From Aulostomus chinensis (Eukaryota > Chordata > Actinopteri > Syngnathiformes > Aulostomidae), in contig JBBMOA010000014.1 of assembly GCA_037954235.1 (NCBI GenBank), positions 27,460,273 through 27,524,272 of the forward strand: a DNA stretch of 64,000 bases, read 5' to 3'. Shown here piece by piece: positions 13,507-24,459 of this stretch; position 1 is the first letter of the stretch, and every line of letters starts with the position of its first letter. A model generated the notes under the pieces. It had not been told where the DNA came from and did not search any database. It saw only the letters and a program-made list of their open reading frames with translations. A program made the position numbers and the translations under genes.

Positions 13507-13556
13507 TAGGGTTAGGGTTAGCCTCGCAACTGGATCCTAACCCTAACCCTAACCCA
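13507..13556. repeat. Head-to-head telomeric-repeat junction (interstitial)
   Basis: TAGGGTTAGGGTTAG at 13507-13521 faces CTAACCCTAACCCTAACCC (about 13538-13556), with about 16 bases between. The spacer (13523-13538) is identical to 16 bases at 12363-12378 in SINE B. Only about 2.5 and 3 telomere units are present. Confidence 0.9.
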
Positions 13557-14039
13557 AACTTACATAAAATATACAAAATTCAATACCACTTCATAATCCT
13601 CCCTACTTCTGATTCCTACATAAGGGGAGAGAAAATAGTGAAAGAGAAAAAATTGATGGAGGGGTGTATTCCTGCCTCTCCTCACTAGGTGGCACATCTG
13701 GAAGAAGGAAGAACGTGAATATAATAGGCCATAAACTCCAGCTACAAATACACTACATTACCTTCCAAATACATTATAATATGCAGATACAAATACATTA
13801 CATAATGTTCCAAATACATTAGCCACACATAAAGATGCATCTAGATCACATCATAACATGTAGTACATTATCTTAAAAATACTCAACTCTGTCCCTATGT
13901 AAAGCAGGAGGGGGCAGGAGCAGTCTTGGGAGAAGGCATACCCTGTCTTTTCCCTATACCCACTACATGTGTGCACAAGAGACAAATGTTAGGACTCAAG
14001 TATATATAGGAAAACAACACATGAATTATCATAAATACA
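13557..14039. other. A+T-rich stretch, no gene recognised
   Basis: Contains loose repeats of ACAAATACATTACAT at about 13740-13830. No coding frame was recognised. It may include the 3' flank of the adjoining Penelope-like element. Confidence 0.5.
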
Positions 14040-15940
14040 GTATAAGCTAAGACCTGATGACTCATTAAAACCATGGGGTTCCAAAGAGTTCAAAGTATAC
14101 ATCCAGTATGCTTCCCATTGAAGAGGCTTTTGAACTAGATTTCCTCCGCTTGGATTGGGAAAAACCCTCTCTATTCCAATGAATTTAAGGTAAGCGGCAG
14201 AGACATGGTTTCTGTTCCTCTAATCCCTATTAATGGTATAATCCATATTGCCATTTCTAATGGAAGCTTTGTGTTCAGCTATCCTCAATTTCAGGTTCCG
14301 CCTGGTTTGTCCTATGTATATCATCCCTCATGGACATTTTTAGCATATATACCACATATGTTGACATACAATTCATAAACTCCTTGATCTGATACTTTTC
14401 ACCTGTCTGAGGGTGACTGAAGTTATGTGTATGGGAGCAATGCATACACCTTACCCATCTGTAATTTCCGTACTCTTCTTGGGCAATCCAATTATTGCTA
14501 GCACGCTTGGATTCCATAAAAATAGAGGAGGCAACAGTTTCTCCAATTTTTGTGCCTCTCCTAAAGTAAAATCTAAGGTTGTATTGGACTAGAACTCTTG
14601 GACTTGGGTCACTGTTAAACATGGTCAAATGGTTTTAATGACACGCTTGACTGCATTGAATACATGGCTGTATTCAGATACAAAAGTGGCAGAACTTTCT
14701 TTTTGTTCACGTTGTCTTAGTGTCAACAGACATTCTCTGTCCTTGTCTTTGACTCGATTATACGCTTAATCTATGGTTTCTCTCGTATAGCCTCTTTGAA
14801 TGAATCTCTCTCCCATAACCACGACTTCAGAGTCAAAAACAGTTTCTTTGTTACAAATCCTCTTTAATCTGAAAAACTGTCCATAAGGGATATTCTCTTT
14901 AGGAGACTTGGGGTGGTGACTCTGGGCATGCAAGATAGTATTCCTATCTGTTTCCTTTCAAAAAATAGTACTTTCCAATATTCTCCCTTCATTAACAGAG
15001 ATGAGGAAGTCTAAAAAGTGTATTTGGTCTGTGTTGTGTTCCATTGTAAACTTCAGGGAAGGATATGTGTGGTTAAGATAATCCCTGAATTGGACTAATG
15101 ATTCTTCTGAGCCTGTTGACACACATAGAATGTCATCAATTTAGCTCTTAAAAACATGACATCATCTCTAAATGGATTGCTCGAGTTGAAAATATGCTTT
15201 TCTTCCGATAGGCCCATGTAAATATTAGCATAATTGGCGCACAAGGAGAACCCATGGAGGTGCCATGGATCTGTAAATGAAATTCACTGTCGAACACGAA
15301 ATAATTTGATTCCAATTTAAACTTTGTGAGTCTTATAAGAAAGTCTACTGGAACATGTTCAATATGTTTAAGATAATGATACATAGCTTCAATTCTGCCC
15401 TCGTGGAGGATGTTTGTGTACAGACTTTCAACATCAAAACTCACAAAGACAGCTTATTCAGGGAAAGTTATGCCCTTTAACTGCCTCAGGACATCACCAT
15501 TATCTGTGCAAAAAGAGTGCTTTAACAATGTTTCTTATGTGAAAATCAACAAACTGACTTAAAGCTTCCAGGAGTGACTCATTACTGGAAATAATAGGTC
15601 TCCCCAGATGATTTATCTAAGACTTGTGGGTTTTTGGTAAAAGGTACAGTTCTGGAGTTACAGGAAATCATATTAAGTAAATCAAACTCTTTCTCAGTAA
15701 TTCACTTACTGCTGAGGGCATCATCTAGGATGCATTTTCTTTCATTTACAAATCTTTCAGTGGGATTACTGGACAACACCTGATAGACAGTGGTATTGCT
15801 TAATTGCCTCCTAGCTTCTTTGACATAATCGGTCATATTCATCACAATTATGGAAGCACCTTTATCAGACTGCTTAATAAGGATATTAGGATTAGACTGC
15901 AGTTCTTGTAGTGCTTTTCTTTCCATTATTGTGTTTTCTT

Positions 15941-15995
<55 letters not shown>

Positions 15996-16290
15996 TGCTG
16001 CTGGGATTCCACCAATGCTTCTATATCTCTTTCAACAACTTTACTGAAAGTGGCTAATGTTGGGTTCAGTTACTCTAACCCTGGGAACAATTTTTTTAAT
16101 TTATTAATGGGCCCACCTGACACTGTCTGAGTAGAGTTGCAAAAAAAAAAAAAAGTTTCAAGTGTAATTGTCTGAAAAACAGTCCTCCCTCAGAAAGAAT
16201 GCATTAACCTTATTGGAAGAAACATAACTCAGTCCATTACTCAATACTTGCTCTTGGTGTTTGGTTAATGTGTGGTCGGATATCATATTA
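14040..16290 (-). pseudogene. Penelope-like retroelement: RT plus GIY-YIG endonuclease, degenerate
   Basis: On the minus strand, from right to left, broken frames follow the Penelope-like order. An N-terminal block (LTKHQEQVLSNGLS) lies at about 16190-16270. Then come SDKGASIIVMNMTDYV (about 15830-15880), a PKTHK and GRPIIS pair (about 15590-15650), FDVESLYTNI (15438-15409), GTSMGSPCAP (15264-15235), the catalytic IDDI (15140-15129) and an IPYGQFFRL block near 14900. Downstream is a Cys-x2-Cys segment (RCMHCSH, near 14440) and a GIY-YIG nuclease relic, YVVYML (14358-14341) then MIYIGQT (about 14327-14307) with LKLRIAEHK. A stop and a frameshift lie between the two halves of the nuclease motif, and many others lie elsewhere. 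A CT microsatellite (15943-15994) has grown inside the frame. Known elements of this class prime reverse transcription at nicked DNA. This copy is dead. Confidence 0.88.
15943..15994. repeat. (CT)n microsatellite inside the Penelope-like element
   Basis: About 26 CT units with one GT interruption. It breaks the minus-strand RT frame. Confidence 0.95.
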
Positions 16291-16825
16291 ACACTTGTTC
16301 TGCATGCTGCATGCAGTGACGGTTATCTGGAAGATGAAAGTTAAAGATGAGTGACTACTGTTTGATATAGACTAAATGATATAAATATGGTTTTGAAATT
16401 GAGTCAAACAGTTAAGTAAATATTAGTTAATTCAGTAAATTAAATAATGGTTTTAAAATTGAGTAATTACAAGCTAAAAACAGCAGTAAATGAAGTCAAT
16501 ATTGCTTAAAAACAGAGCAAGACATGAAGGGAAAATAAAAATCAAGGAAATATAATTTTAAAATGATTAAATATTTGTTAAAACAGTACTTGAAATAAAT
16601 ATGGGTTTAAAATGAAGTAAATTTTAGTTAAAACAGTATATAAAGTCAATATGTGTCAAGAACTGAGTAAATGAGGCAAATATAGTTTTAAAACAATAAA
16701 TATGGTTATAAATAAGAATAAAATTGGTAAATGTGTTTTAATAGGGAGTAAGTTAATAGATAAAAACAGATTTAAGCCACAAAGAACCAATTTTTTTCCC
16801 ATTCTTGTTTTCGCTTCTGTTTCAC
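16291..16825. other. A+T-rich spacer with loosely repeated AGT(A/T)AAAT motifs
   Basis: The stretch 16370-16740 repeats variants of ATATGGTTTTAAAA and GAGTAAAT at irregular spacing of roughly 50-60 bases, suggesting an old degenerate tandem array. No gene seen. Confidence 0.45.
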
Positions 16826-18170
16826 AGATTTGCAGAGTATGAAAAGACAAGGAGGGTCTATGCTGATTCTACACAGCCTGCAATTTCACAGTTCATCAAG
16901 GCTTGTCCTCTGGAAGCATATTCTGCTAACCATCCAAGACAGAAGTCTATAACAAATGCCATTTTAACAGACCTGGTCATAGGATGCAGCATGCCTCTTT
17001 CAATCACGGAGAATGAGCATGTCCGACACTTCTTGTCTGTGGTTGATTCCAAGAACCTGCCTGTCAGTCGCAGGACAATGACTTTGAAGATTGAATCCCT
17101 TGAGATCCGAGAGAAAATAAAAGTGCCTCTTGCTGGTGAAGACCATAACAGTTACAGCCAGTATTTGGTCAGACAGAAGAATGTGTGGCTTTCTGGGTGT
17201 CACTGGCCATGTATTTGCAACATCTGAGGGAGTTCAGCTGAAGTCATACTTGCTGGCCTGCAATAGATTCTTACAAGAGAACAGATACCAGAAGCCTCTG
17301 ATTCCATATGGGACAAATATAACATCAGACGAATACCTGACTTTGTCATTTTGACAGTGCTGCAAATATGAAGTGAGCATTCACAGTGTGCTTCCCAAAA
17401 GAGGACAGTGTTGTAGGAACTGATGATGATGATCTGGATGATGCAGAGTTGTAGGAAGACCTATTAAGAGGTGAATGGGACACTTTGGACCAGGTGCTTA
17501 CCAGAGGAAGCCCGAAACATCAGCAATGCTTTGCCTATACATTGCAGTTACTTGTTGGCGACAGCCTCTAAGATGCAAGGATCACGAACAGCACCTTTGC
17601 AAAATGCTCCAAACTGAGCTGTCTGCTGCATACATCTAGCACCTTTAAAAATGCTTTTGTAGTGAAGTTTGGGATGCTACAGTGAACAGCCGTTGCTCTG
17701 GAATTCAACTCCAAAGCAGTGCTCTCATTCAGCGACCAGGAACTGTGAAATTTTTTTCAGAGCACAGGCCACAACAAACTAGTCTTTTCAGTTATGGAGT
17801 GGAATCTGATGAAAGAGCTTTGTGATGGCCTTCAGCCATTTGCCAAAGCCACCGATCTAACCCAGTGTGAGAAGGTTGTGACTGTCACCTTTTTTTCCCC
17901 CGTGTGTGATCACTAAATCATCTTTTGGAGACACTGAACTGGGAAGTGCCTCAGCACTGTGGTGCAGTGGCTAGCACTGTCACCTCACAGCAAGAAGGTT
18001 CTGGTTCGAGTCATGGCTCCGGTGCGGGGTCTTTTTGTATGGAGTCTGCATGTTCTCCCTGTGCCTGCGTGGGTTCTCTCTGAGTACTCCGGCTTCCCCC
18101 CCCCCACAGTCCAAAGACATGCAATTGGGGACAAGGCTAATTGGTACTCCAAATCGACCGTAGGTATGAC

Positions 18171-18584
18171 TAGATCGAAGCGAAGTAAAATCTGGTCAAC
18201 TGGACGTAAGTTTATCTTGAAGATGTTTCACCTCTCATCCGAGAGGCTTCTTCAGTTCTAGTGAAGAGTGTGGAAGCTCCAGCTTATAAACCTATGTGGG
18301 AGTGGTCAGTGCTATTGTGGTGGAAACGACCCTCCCGAGACTCACCTGGCCTCCCCAAACGACAGTCGTTGTGCGGTGTCAGGGAGTTTCAGGGGTGGTC
18401 GTTAGGGAGTTTCACCGACCACTCAGATGCTAATGGGCTGTGCTGGCAGAAGCCGTTCCACATGGGTCTTTCAGCTGAACTCTTTGGGGAAGCTTTGAAA
18501 GGACTTGGTTGTAAATTGGTGAAAGGAAATGTCGCAGTCCACCTCCTCTGTTCAAAGATGGTTTCTCTATCCTGACGTATGTAT
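18171..18584 (-). mobile_element. Penelope-related non-coding fragment nested in the SINE
   Basis: A 414-bp insert is bounded by perfect 8-bp direct repeats. Its minus strand carries TGAAGAAGCCTCTCGG and ATGAGAGGTGAAAC, a sequence I recognise from terminal repeats of fish Penelope-like elements (Poseidon/Neptune group). The remainder (GGAAACGACCCTCCCGAG, then CAAACGACAG on the plus strand) also fits that repeat class. There are no terminal inverted repeats, so a cut-and-paste origin is unlikely despite the 8-bp duplication. Confidence 0.7.
18190..18262 (-). ncRNA. Hammerhead-ribozyme-like motif
   Basis: Read on the minus strand: CTGAAGA (18255-18249) fits the CUGANGA core box. A 6-bp hairpin CCTCTC/GAGAGG with loop GGAT follows as stem II, then GAAAC (18229-18225) for the GAAA box. 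Further on is a GTC (within 18208-18203) where cleavage would fall. Stem III is weak in this copy (ACAT versus ACGT), and the stem I pairing that fits best (AACTG with CAGTT) competes with the core. Hammerheads are known in Penelope-like elements; activity here is unproven. Confidence 0.4.
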
Positions 18585-19255
18585 GGTATGACTGTGAGTG
18601 TGAATGGTTGTCTGTCTATATGTGTTGGCCCTGCGATGGACCTCCAACCTGTCCACGGTGTACCCCGCCTCTTGCCCAAAAGCCAATGGGGTAGGCTCCA
18701 GCCCCCCCCCCCCCACGACCCTTAATAGGATAAGCAGAAGAAAATAGATGGGTGGATGGATGGCTTCCTGGTAAACATGGTCCATGCCCTCCAGAGCTCT
18801 CTCAAGAAGAAATTCCGTGGGATCTTTGTCAATGTCAAAATATCATCACTGACACCAGGAGAAGAACTGCCATTTGCAGACACCCTCTTTCACACCTCTC
18901 TTTGTATCAGATCTGATTCTAAGTCAGGTGCCACCTGTCACAACAGTTCAGAGTCCTGAAACCAAAGATGTGGAAAAAGAGCCAGAAGAGAGCACTGGAC
19001 TCTTCTTAAAGTAAAGAAAGTGTCGCAAACAGGACACAGCAAGTCGTCCAGAGACATATTTTAACAACTATCCTAGACTTTCGAGTGAGCAAACAGGATC
19101 ATCCTTCCTGCACTTTCTCCTGTTGCAATGAGAGCACTTTAAGTGCCAGCGTCAAGCACCCCAGTTGAGAGGGTCTCTAGCCACGGTGGTATAAATATGA
19201 GGACACATCATGCACAGCTTGCAGAAAAGACACTTTCCAACCTCATATTTTGCAA

Positions 19256-19564
19256 ATGCAACAATTTGTGAAAAAGAAATGACTTTCTGAGTTATTCTAC
19301 AGATGTGTAATGGAACAAAGTTAAATATTGTAGCATGGCTGTCAGGTAAGCTTTTTTTCAGCGAAAACACTAAGCTGAAGTTATTTTATTTTATATTTTT
19401 TGATATATAGAGTGAAGGTTTGGTGTGTAAAACGGTAAGGAAGTATTTAGAGCTCTGTTTTTTTGTTGCTCTATATTATTAGGTTTATTTTTTCTGACTT
19501 TTCCTGCATTTGGTTTTGGTTGACAAATAATACAGAATTTTATGAAGTTATTTATGTTTTTGGG
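19256..19564. other. Short A+T-rich spacer
   Basis: No gene seen. It lies between the hAT relic and the next SINE copy and may include the transposon's 3' noncoding region. Confidence 0.5.
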
Positions 19565-19868
19565 AGCGGAATGGTGGTGCAGTGGTTAGGACCGTCACCT
19601 CACTGCAAGAGGTTTCCGGGTTCAAGCCCTGGCTTGAGCATTGGATCTTTTTGTGTGGAGTTTGCATGTTCTCCCTGTGCCTTCTCTAAATTGACCGTAG
19701 GTGGATACTCTAAATTGACGGTAGGTGTGACTGTGAGTGTGAATGGTTGTTTGTTTCTATGTGTTGGCCCTGCGATGGACTGGCCACGCTTCCAGGGTGT
19801 ACACCGCCTCTTGGCCAAAGGATGCTGGGATAGGCTCCAGCCCCCTGCGGGTAGAAAATGGATGGATT
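19565..19868 (+). repeat. SINE family A copy
   Basis: A box TGGTGCAGTGG and B-box-like GGTTCAAGCCC are present, with the standard body and 3' GGGATAGGCTCCAGCCCC ending in AAAATGGATGGAT. The middle carries a rearrangement in which TCTAAATTGAC(C/G)GTAGGTG appears twice (19684-19704 and 19709-19729), replacing the part that normally holds CTCCGGCTTCCTCCC. Confidence 0.9.
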
Positions 19869-21904
19869 TGTGTTTTTTTTTTTTATTTCATATATTTTAT
19901 TCATCATGTATAAGTAATTACAAAGTCATACTTTTTAAACAGTTTAGATAAATTGGCCAATAATATTATTTGACAGTTACTAATTCCTTATTTTTTCTCC
20001 TTATTGAGACCGGATTCTGCAGGTAAGATTGCAGTAATGTGACTTGACTTGGACTTGACTTGATCTGTTACAGGACTTGACTTGACTTCACATAACCTGT
20101 GAATTGACTTGACTTGACTTGACTTGCCTGAGAAAAAATTACTTGGGACTTACTTGAGGCTTGAAGGTTAAGACTTGAGACTTGCACATGGGTGACTTAA
20201 TCCCATCTCCGCTATCTATCTCAAACAAGAAGACAAGAGTAAACAGTCTTGTTGAAACACAAATGACTTGTCTGTTCTGATAGCCCATCTGTGTTCTGCA
20301 CTTTCACTTTGACACATTCTAACACACTCTTCCTCTCCACTCTGAAGTGTTGTAAATTGCTTGTGGAGAGTTTTCTGAGAATATCCATAGTGTGCTATGC
20401 ATAGTGGCTTGTCTCTTTTCCATTACATCGAGGCCTAAGCAGATCACTGTGCATTATGGGGGAAGAAACAACCTGTAAATGATACATGTGCTTGCCTTCA
20501 CCCATAAAGGATTTGTATTAACGTACATCAGACACAATTAGATCAGGGGAGAGCAATATGAAGGAGCTGGTTGGAAAGAGGAAACACAAAAAGATGGACA
20601 AGACTGGAGATCGGCCACCCTCCTCAGACCTGCCATCATAAGAGATTTGTCATCCTGATCGCTCGCGTAACGTGGTGAAAACATTTGTGTCACAAAGATG
20701 AAGGGAATCTATCCATTATATGGGAATAGCGCTGTAAAGAAACAACATTCACTCTATTACACTTGCTCTATCCAGGATCTCTCAGAGAGTTGATTAAATT
20801 TAAATGTAAAGTACTGTGGCAGTTACAGTAAAGATGTATTAGAAATACAGACCTGCGCTGTAAGACCAAAGCCCACCCACATGCAAATCAGCAACTGAAA
20901 TCATCATATAGACGTTTCATAAAGGTCAATGCAATAATTCCTGAGAAATTAATGAAAATGCCAAAATGCCCTATTTCACAATGTTAAAGAAATGTGAATT
21001 CACAAGTGAAACTATCATATACTGTCAGCTCGGAAACATTTCCAAAATAGAAATATGACTATTTTTTCCATTAAGGTTTTTGCATTATACTTCCTGAGAA
21101 ACTAATTAATATTATTCAAGCTCCCAATCCTTGCCCATAAATCTATGGATCCATTTCAAAATCCAGTTTCCTTCTCAGAGCCAAGACTTACATTGTTTTT
21201 ACAACATTTTTCTTACAACCCATCCAAAAACATTTAGTAATTCAGCTCACAGACAGGCAGATAAACAAACAAGTTGAACCACAAGTAACTGGGAAAGAAG
21301 CGAGGGGGAGGAAGATGTCAATGATATGAAATAGGCCTTTGTCTTTAAGTTTACCACAGTCCATAGGAGAAAATGTTTGGTTGACAGGCTGCATCACTGG
21401 GGTGGGGTGACACAGTTTCCCTATTATTTGCATTGGTGGAAGTCAAGTGTTCATGAAGTAAAGGGATGTAAATCTTCCATTCAGATACTAGTCGCACAGC
21501 AATGACAGTTGCATTGTGGTGTGGCAAGGACAACAAATGTGGTGTCATTTTATTTTACTGATGGAGGTTGTGGAGGAATAAAAGGGCTGACTGAGGAGGT
21601 ATAAGAAGGAGAGAGGAGGTGTGTGGAATTCATATAGCAGTCGCACTATCTGATTGACCTTGCTAGAAAATGACAGAAACAAATTGTTTCTCTTTCTCTC
21701 CTTGCCTTTCCTCTCTCTATATCTTCCTCTTTTTCTTTACATGGCTTATCAGAGGGTACATAATTGGGTTCTTTTCCTAACCGTCTCTTTTTAAACACTT
21801 GGTCAGTGTTTTCTTTCTGATTCATTTGTTCATCTTTTAAATCTGATTCTCTGTCTCATTTGTAGAGATGTAAAAGCAGATCATTTTCTGATTGAACAGG
21901 AGAC

Positions 21905-21906
<2 letters not shown>
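19869..21906. other. No gene recognised; contains a GACTT-rich patch
   Basis: Apart from the repeat at 20038-20190, no feature was recognised. A T-run lies at about 19873-19883. Confidence 0.5.
20038..20190. repeat. (GACTT)n-like degenerate pentanucleotide repeat
   Basis: GACTT units recur in short runs (TGACTTGACTTGGACTTGAC and onward), interspersed with related words such as GGACTTACTTGAGGC. Confidence 0.85.

Positions 21907-21964
<58 letters not shown>
21907..21964. repeat. (CA)n microsatellite
   Basis: About 29 uninterrupted CA units. Confidence 0.97.
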
Positions 21965-21967
<3 letters not shown>

Positions 21968-23769
21968 CAAGATGCCTCCCACCCCTTTTGTATTTTTTAA
22001 TTCTATAAAGTCAGAAGTTTGGACAAAAAAAAAATGCTCCCGAATGCCCCCACAACAAGGCAATTAGCGAAATGGTGCCATTGTTAATGTCAGTTTTTCC
22101 AAAGTACCGTGTTGCTGAAAGCCTTAAGATGTGAATTAAGGGTATTCATCTTGACTGAAGTGTAACTAACAAATCAAAGCACCGCCTAAATAGGAAGGGA
22201 TGTTTTCATTTTGTAGAAATGCCTCAAACTGTCCTGAATCAGTTTTTCTTTGGAAGTGTACAGCAAAGTTTATGCTGGAGTGCATACAGAAGCATGAGCT
22301 ACAGGACAATGGAGTAGTGTCTATCAGGATTTGAGAAACAAATCCCTTCCAGAGATCTGACACTCTTCCCCAAGAATTGGTATAATGTGTAAAAACATGG
22401 TGGGAAAAATATTTTATGAAATCAGGAGTAACAACAGAGCCAATTATTTCTTTTTTGCTAACAAGTTAGCAAGAAGTAGGGGAGGCCAAGGCATCTTATT
22501 AGACTTTTCACATTCTGTCATTTTCACATCAGTACATCATATTGTCAAAAACTTTTTTGAAAATGAAAAAAAGAACAAATCTCAATGATGTATTTTGCAT
22601 TCATTACATTTTTATATAATTATTTCAGTACACAGTTGGGAACTTTAAAATAGTGAGTGGGTATATGTGACATTTTGCCCCATGAGCACTGGAGTTATCC
22701 TACTATAGAATCAGAAGTTGCATGCGATTCGTTGTTCCTCCTGATACCTTGATCCTCCTGATAAACAAATGAAATGTACTTGGTATGATAACAATACACT
22801 CAGTATAACCCCTACTGAAAGCATGATACAACAGTTAGTTTGCTGCTAAGATAGCTTGCACTGTAACAGTAATGTCACTCCAATGTAAACATTTTCAATT
22901 TATACATTAATTGGTGTATTTCTGTCAGGTCAGGAAGTTTAGATAGTGTGTAAGTTCCTCAGTAGCAGCAGCATGACTTAGTTCACTTTGCAGTGCTACC
23001 AGCTGACTGGGAGGAGATTATAAGGAGACCCATTGTTGGTACATCCCTCTTTTTATAAAATCTCTGTTTCTAGTTCGCCCCAGCGTTTAATGGAGAAGCC
23101 AGCTTTGACTTTTCCTTCACCTGACCCCTGTGTAGTCCTGGATCATAACAATAATAAAGAAATAATTACCATGTCAACAAAGCTATATTATGCAATCGAA
23201 TTAGAGCCCTTTGAATGAAAAATAGGTTGAATTCACATGTCCCAGTTGGTTTCTACCTCCTTGGGCAGGGATTGTTGGATTTGGCCAGACCCTAAGATCA
23301 ATAATCCATTACCACTTGAAAGCGCAAGAAAAGAACAGTGCCCAATCTCTTTTGCTTTCGAGTCTAATTAGAGTATAATTATGGAAATGAAGGAGCTCTA
23401 ATTTGGATGGTTACCTAACATACCTACATTGCTATCTGCTGTGTTCTTTGTATATCTGGGCATTGTGGGGCAGGAATAATGGTGTGGTTAATTGAGGCAG
23501 ACAAACTTGGACCATGCAGAAAGTGATTGCATCAGTTTCTTTCAGCTCTTTGATTGCTGATACATAATTGAATTGTAATTTGACTCATTTTCAGACCAGC
23601 AGGGTACATGATGATTTTCAACTACAGCTTGTTCCTACAATTGCAGACAAGTCTCATTTGGAAACACAATTGCTGTCATCTGATCTCAGCTTCCCAAATC
23701 AAGATAATGTGATGCCTTGACCTGCTATTTGGATCAAGTGTTCTTGTTTTCACAGTTTTCTTGACGGAT
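21965..23769. other. No gene recognised
   Basis: A+T-rich DNA without transposon ends or protein-like frames. The part from about 23260 to 23740 has complex, non-repetitive composition. Confidence 0.5.
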
Positions 23770-23922
23770 CTTTGGACGGTGGGAAGAAGCCGGAGTACCC
23801 ACGCAGGCACGGGGAGAACATGCAAACTCCACACAGAAATATCCCGTGCCCGTGCCAGGACTTGAGCCCAGAACCTTCTTGCTGTGAGGCGACAGTGCTA
23901 ACCACTGCACCACCGTGTAGCC
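23770..23922 (-). repeat. SINE family A, head half only
   Basis: The minus strand reads GGTGCAGTGGTTAGCACTGT, then the B-box region (GGCTCAAGTCC) and ends near CTTTGGAC... of the body. The 3' half is missing. Confidence 0.85.
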
Positions 23923-24035
23923 CTATTATTAATATAATTATTATTATTTTTATTTTATGTTCATTGGACAGGGAAAAATGCATCAAACCTTATTTCATAT
24001 AAATACAATGAAGATCATGCATTCAGATTAGCCAA

Positions 24036-24310
24036 GGTTAATTTGCAACCCCTATTTCCGGTTAGGCCTTTACTAGCTGCATGCGTTCATTCCATCGCTG
24101 GATGTCTATGTGGTGCTTAGATAACAACCTGGCTCATATAGACAATTGGACCTCCTTCTGGGGAAAGCCTGGTCTGATTCAGAGAGATGTCGTCCATCCT
24201 ACTTTGGATGGTGCATCTCTCTTATCTTGGAACATAGGCATATTTATTAGCCATACTGATCCTGACAAGCACCCAGAGTTCAGACCAGCAGGCAGAGCTG
24301 CAGTTTAACA
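24036..24310 (+). pseudogene. L2 ORF1 3' end: SGNH/GDSL esterase-like C-terminus
   Basis: The frame at 24081-24308 contains WCLDNNLAHIDNWTSFWG, then GLIQRDVVHPTLDGASLL. The D-x-x-H-P group (DVVHP, about 24186-24200) followed by Gly-Ala-x-x-Leu matches the C-terminal catalytic Asp/His block of SGNH hydrolases, the esterase-like domain known from ORF1 of several L2/CR1 LINEs. The N-terminal Gly-Asp-Ser block is not present because the copy is truncated. The frame stops at 24309 and ORF2 follows after about 160 bases. Confidence 0.65.
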
Positions 24311-24459
24311 CACCCCTCTGGTGGTTCCTTTGTGTTGTCACCCACCCAGCCTATAGAAACTGTGTATGCCCCGATGCTGTATAAGCCTAAACCCAAATCT
24401 GGAGGAGAAATTTCCAGCAATTTAGTTAAAATTAAAACCACTGCTCCAGCAAACCAACC

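Larger units (their letters stand above)
17953..18770 (+). repeat. SINE family A copy, interrupted at 18171-18584
   Basis: The head has TGGTGCAGTGG (A box) and GGTTCGAGTC (B box), followed by the usual body and the 3' GGTAGGCTCCAGCCCC...GGATAAGC segment, ending in (GATG)n at about 18745-18768. It lies inside the hAT transposase relic and is itself split, with GGTATGAC on both sides of the split (18163-18170 and 18585-18592). Confidence 0.9.
16826..19255 (+). pseudogene. hAT-superfamily (ZBED-like) transposase relic, split by nested insertions
   Basis: The plus strand reads as a ZBED-type hAT transposase. Blocks include QPAISQFI and HPRQKSITNAILTDLVIGC (16880-16985), ITENEHVRHFLSVVDSK (17000-17055), then in another frame the start of the DDE domain (IWSDRRMCGFLGVTGHVFATS, 17155-17230). 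CFAYTLQLLVGDSL (about 17525-17570) follows, where the family normally has Cys-x2-His and this copy has Tyr. The RW-type motif region near 17700 is also eroded. After the insertion at 17953-18770 the frame resumes with ALQSSLKKKFRGIFVNVKIS (18785-18845) and reaches a weak C-terminal dimerisation segment near 19250. Frameshifts and stops are numerous. Intact relatives cut and paste DNA with 8-bp target duplications; domesticated ZBED proteins exist, but this copy is plainly broken. Confidence 0.85.

Noticed and set aside
18171..18584. hAT-type cut-and-paste insertion, because of the 8-bp direct repeats
   Set aside because: The insert lacks terminal inverted repeats and carries Penelope-type sequence.
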